64,000 nt of DNA from Citreicella sp. C3M06. GTDB lineage: Bacteria; Pseudomonadota; Alphaproteobacteria; Rhodobacterales; Rhodobacteraceae. Every line of letters starts with the position of its first letter. Position 1 is the stretch's first letter. Location: contig NZ_JAHKQA010000041.1 of assembly GCF_018860705.1 (NCBI RefSeq), positions 62,001 through 126,000 on the forward strand, written 5' to 3'. The notes beneath the pieces were generated by a model. It was not told where the DNA came from, searched no databases, and saw nothing but the letters and a program-made list of their open reading frames with translations. Shown one piece after another: positions 63,929 through 64,000 of this stretch. The position numbers and the translations under genes were made by a program.

Positions 63929-64000
63929 AATTCGTTGGCCCACGGCGGGTTGGCCCCCGCGCGCGAGACGGTCACCGCCGCCGCCGCCGCGCCAAGCGCC
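63925..64000 (-). CDS. Probable PfkB/ribokinase-family sugar kinase, C-terminal end (partial)
   Basis: The last 24 codons and stop are in the window; the gene continues past base 64000. The tail [22 protein letters not shown] resembles the C-terminus of ribokinase-family (PfkB) proteins, with an Ala-rich helix then a VTR/SRxGA turn. The call is tentative because the catalytic part is outside the window. The stop overlaps the dtd start (GTGA). Confidence 0.55.
   Translation of the reverse strand, partial: ALGAAAAAVTVSRAGANPPWANEL

Overview
The window is a GC-rich chromosomal segment from an alphaproteobacterium, almost certainly Rhodobacteraceae (roseobacter/Paracoccus-Rhodobacter group). This rests on the tad pilus gene order, the sdhCDA-x-x-sdhB order, the ethylmalonyl-CoA pathway genes mch and mcl2 beside TCA-cycle genes, a petP-petR regulator pair, a CenR-type response regulator and many short Rhodobacterales-type conserved proteins. 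No rRNA, tRNA, CRISPR array or prophage was seen. The assignment comes from reading protein sequences; no database search was run.

Layout. 1-7.7 kb: the downstream part of a tad (Flp) pilus locus on the + strand: secretin end, OmpA-like lipoprotein, cpaE, cpaF, tadB, tadC, tadD, a second TPR lipoprotein and a prepilin peptidase. 7.7-27.8 kb: a central-carbon block. On the minus strand are sdhCDA, two small paralogous lipoproteins, sdhB, and mcl2-nnrU-like-DUF1737-mch. On the plus strand are mdh, sucC, a small EVE/PUA-like gene, sucD, sucA, sucB with two lipoyl domains, a chain of tiny genes, a MAPEG protein and lpd. Together these encode succinate dehydrogenase, malate dehydrogenase, succinyl-CoA synthetase, the whole 2-oxoglutarate dehydrogenase complex and two late steps of acetate assimilation through the ethylmalonyl-CoA pathway. 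A pair of GTGATCAC palindromes 20-21 bp apart lies upstream of both sdhC and sucC and looks like a shared operator.

27.8-34.1 kb: a PPOX flavoprotein, plsC, ftsX and ftsE (minus), then a zinc-ribbon membrane protein, a taurine:pyruvate-type aminotransferase and a GNAT acetyltransferase (plus). 34.1-43.9 kb: HU, AMP nucleosidase and ilvE (minus); petP-petR; a histone-deacetylase-family protein, xseB, ispA and dxs (the start of isoprenoid synthesis); an SDR epimerase and a lytic transglycosylase lipoprotein. 44-49.3 kb: a PotABCD-like ABC importer whose two permeases carry unusual extra segments. 49.7-53.3 kb: argE, an L,D-transpeptidase, ribA and cenR.

53.3-57.6 kb: a nested insertion-sequence scar. 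A decayed IS630-family transposase is truncated by an IS1182-family element, which is itself split by an IS256-family element with an intact transposase. Just beyond it is a candidate small RNA gene (promoter, hairpin, CCTCCC stretch, rho-independent terminator; about 57,772-57,868). 58.2-64 kb: pnp and rpsO, an acidic membrane-anchored protein broken by a frameshift, a DUF1643 protein, a threonine-dehydratase-like enzyme, dtd and the end of a probable sugar kinase. Three single-base frameshifts (near 25,731, 56,738 and 61,762) lie in short homopolymer runs. They may be real mutations or uncorrected assembly errors.
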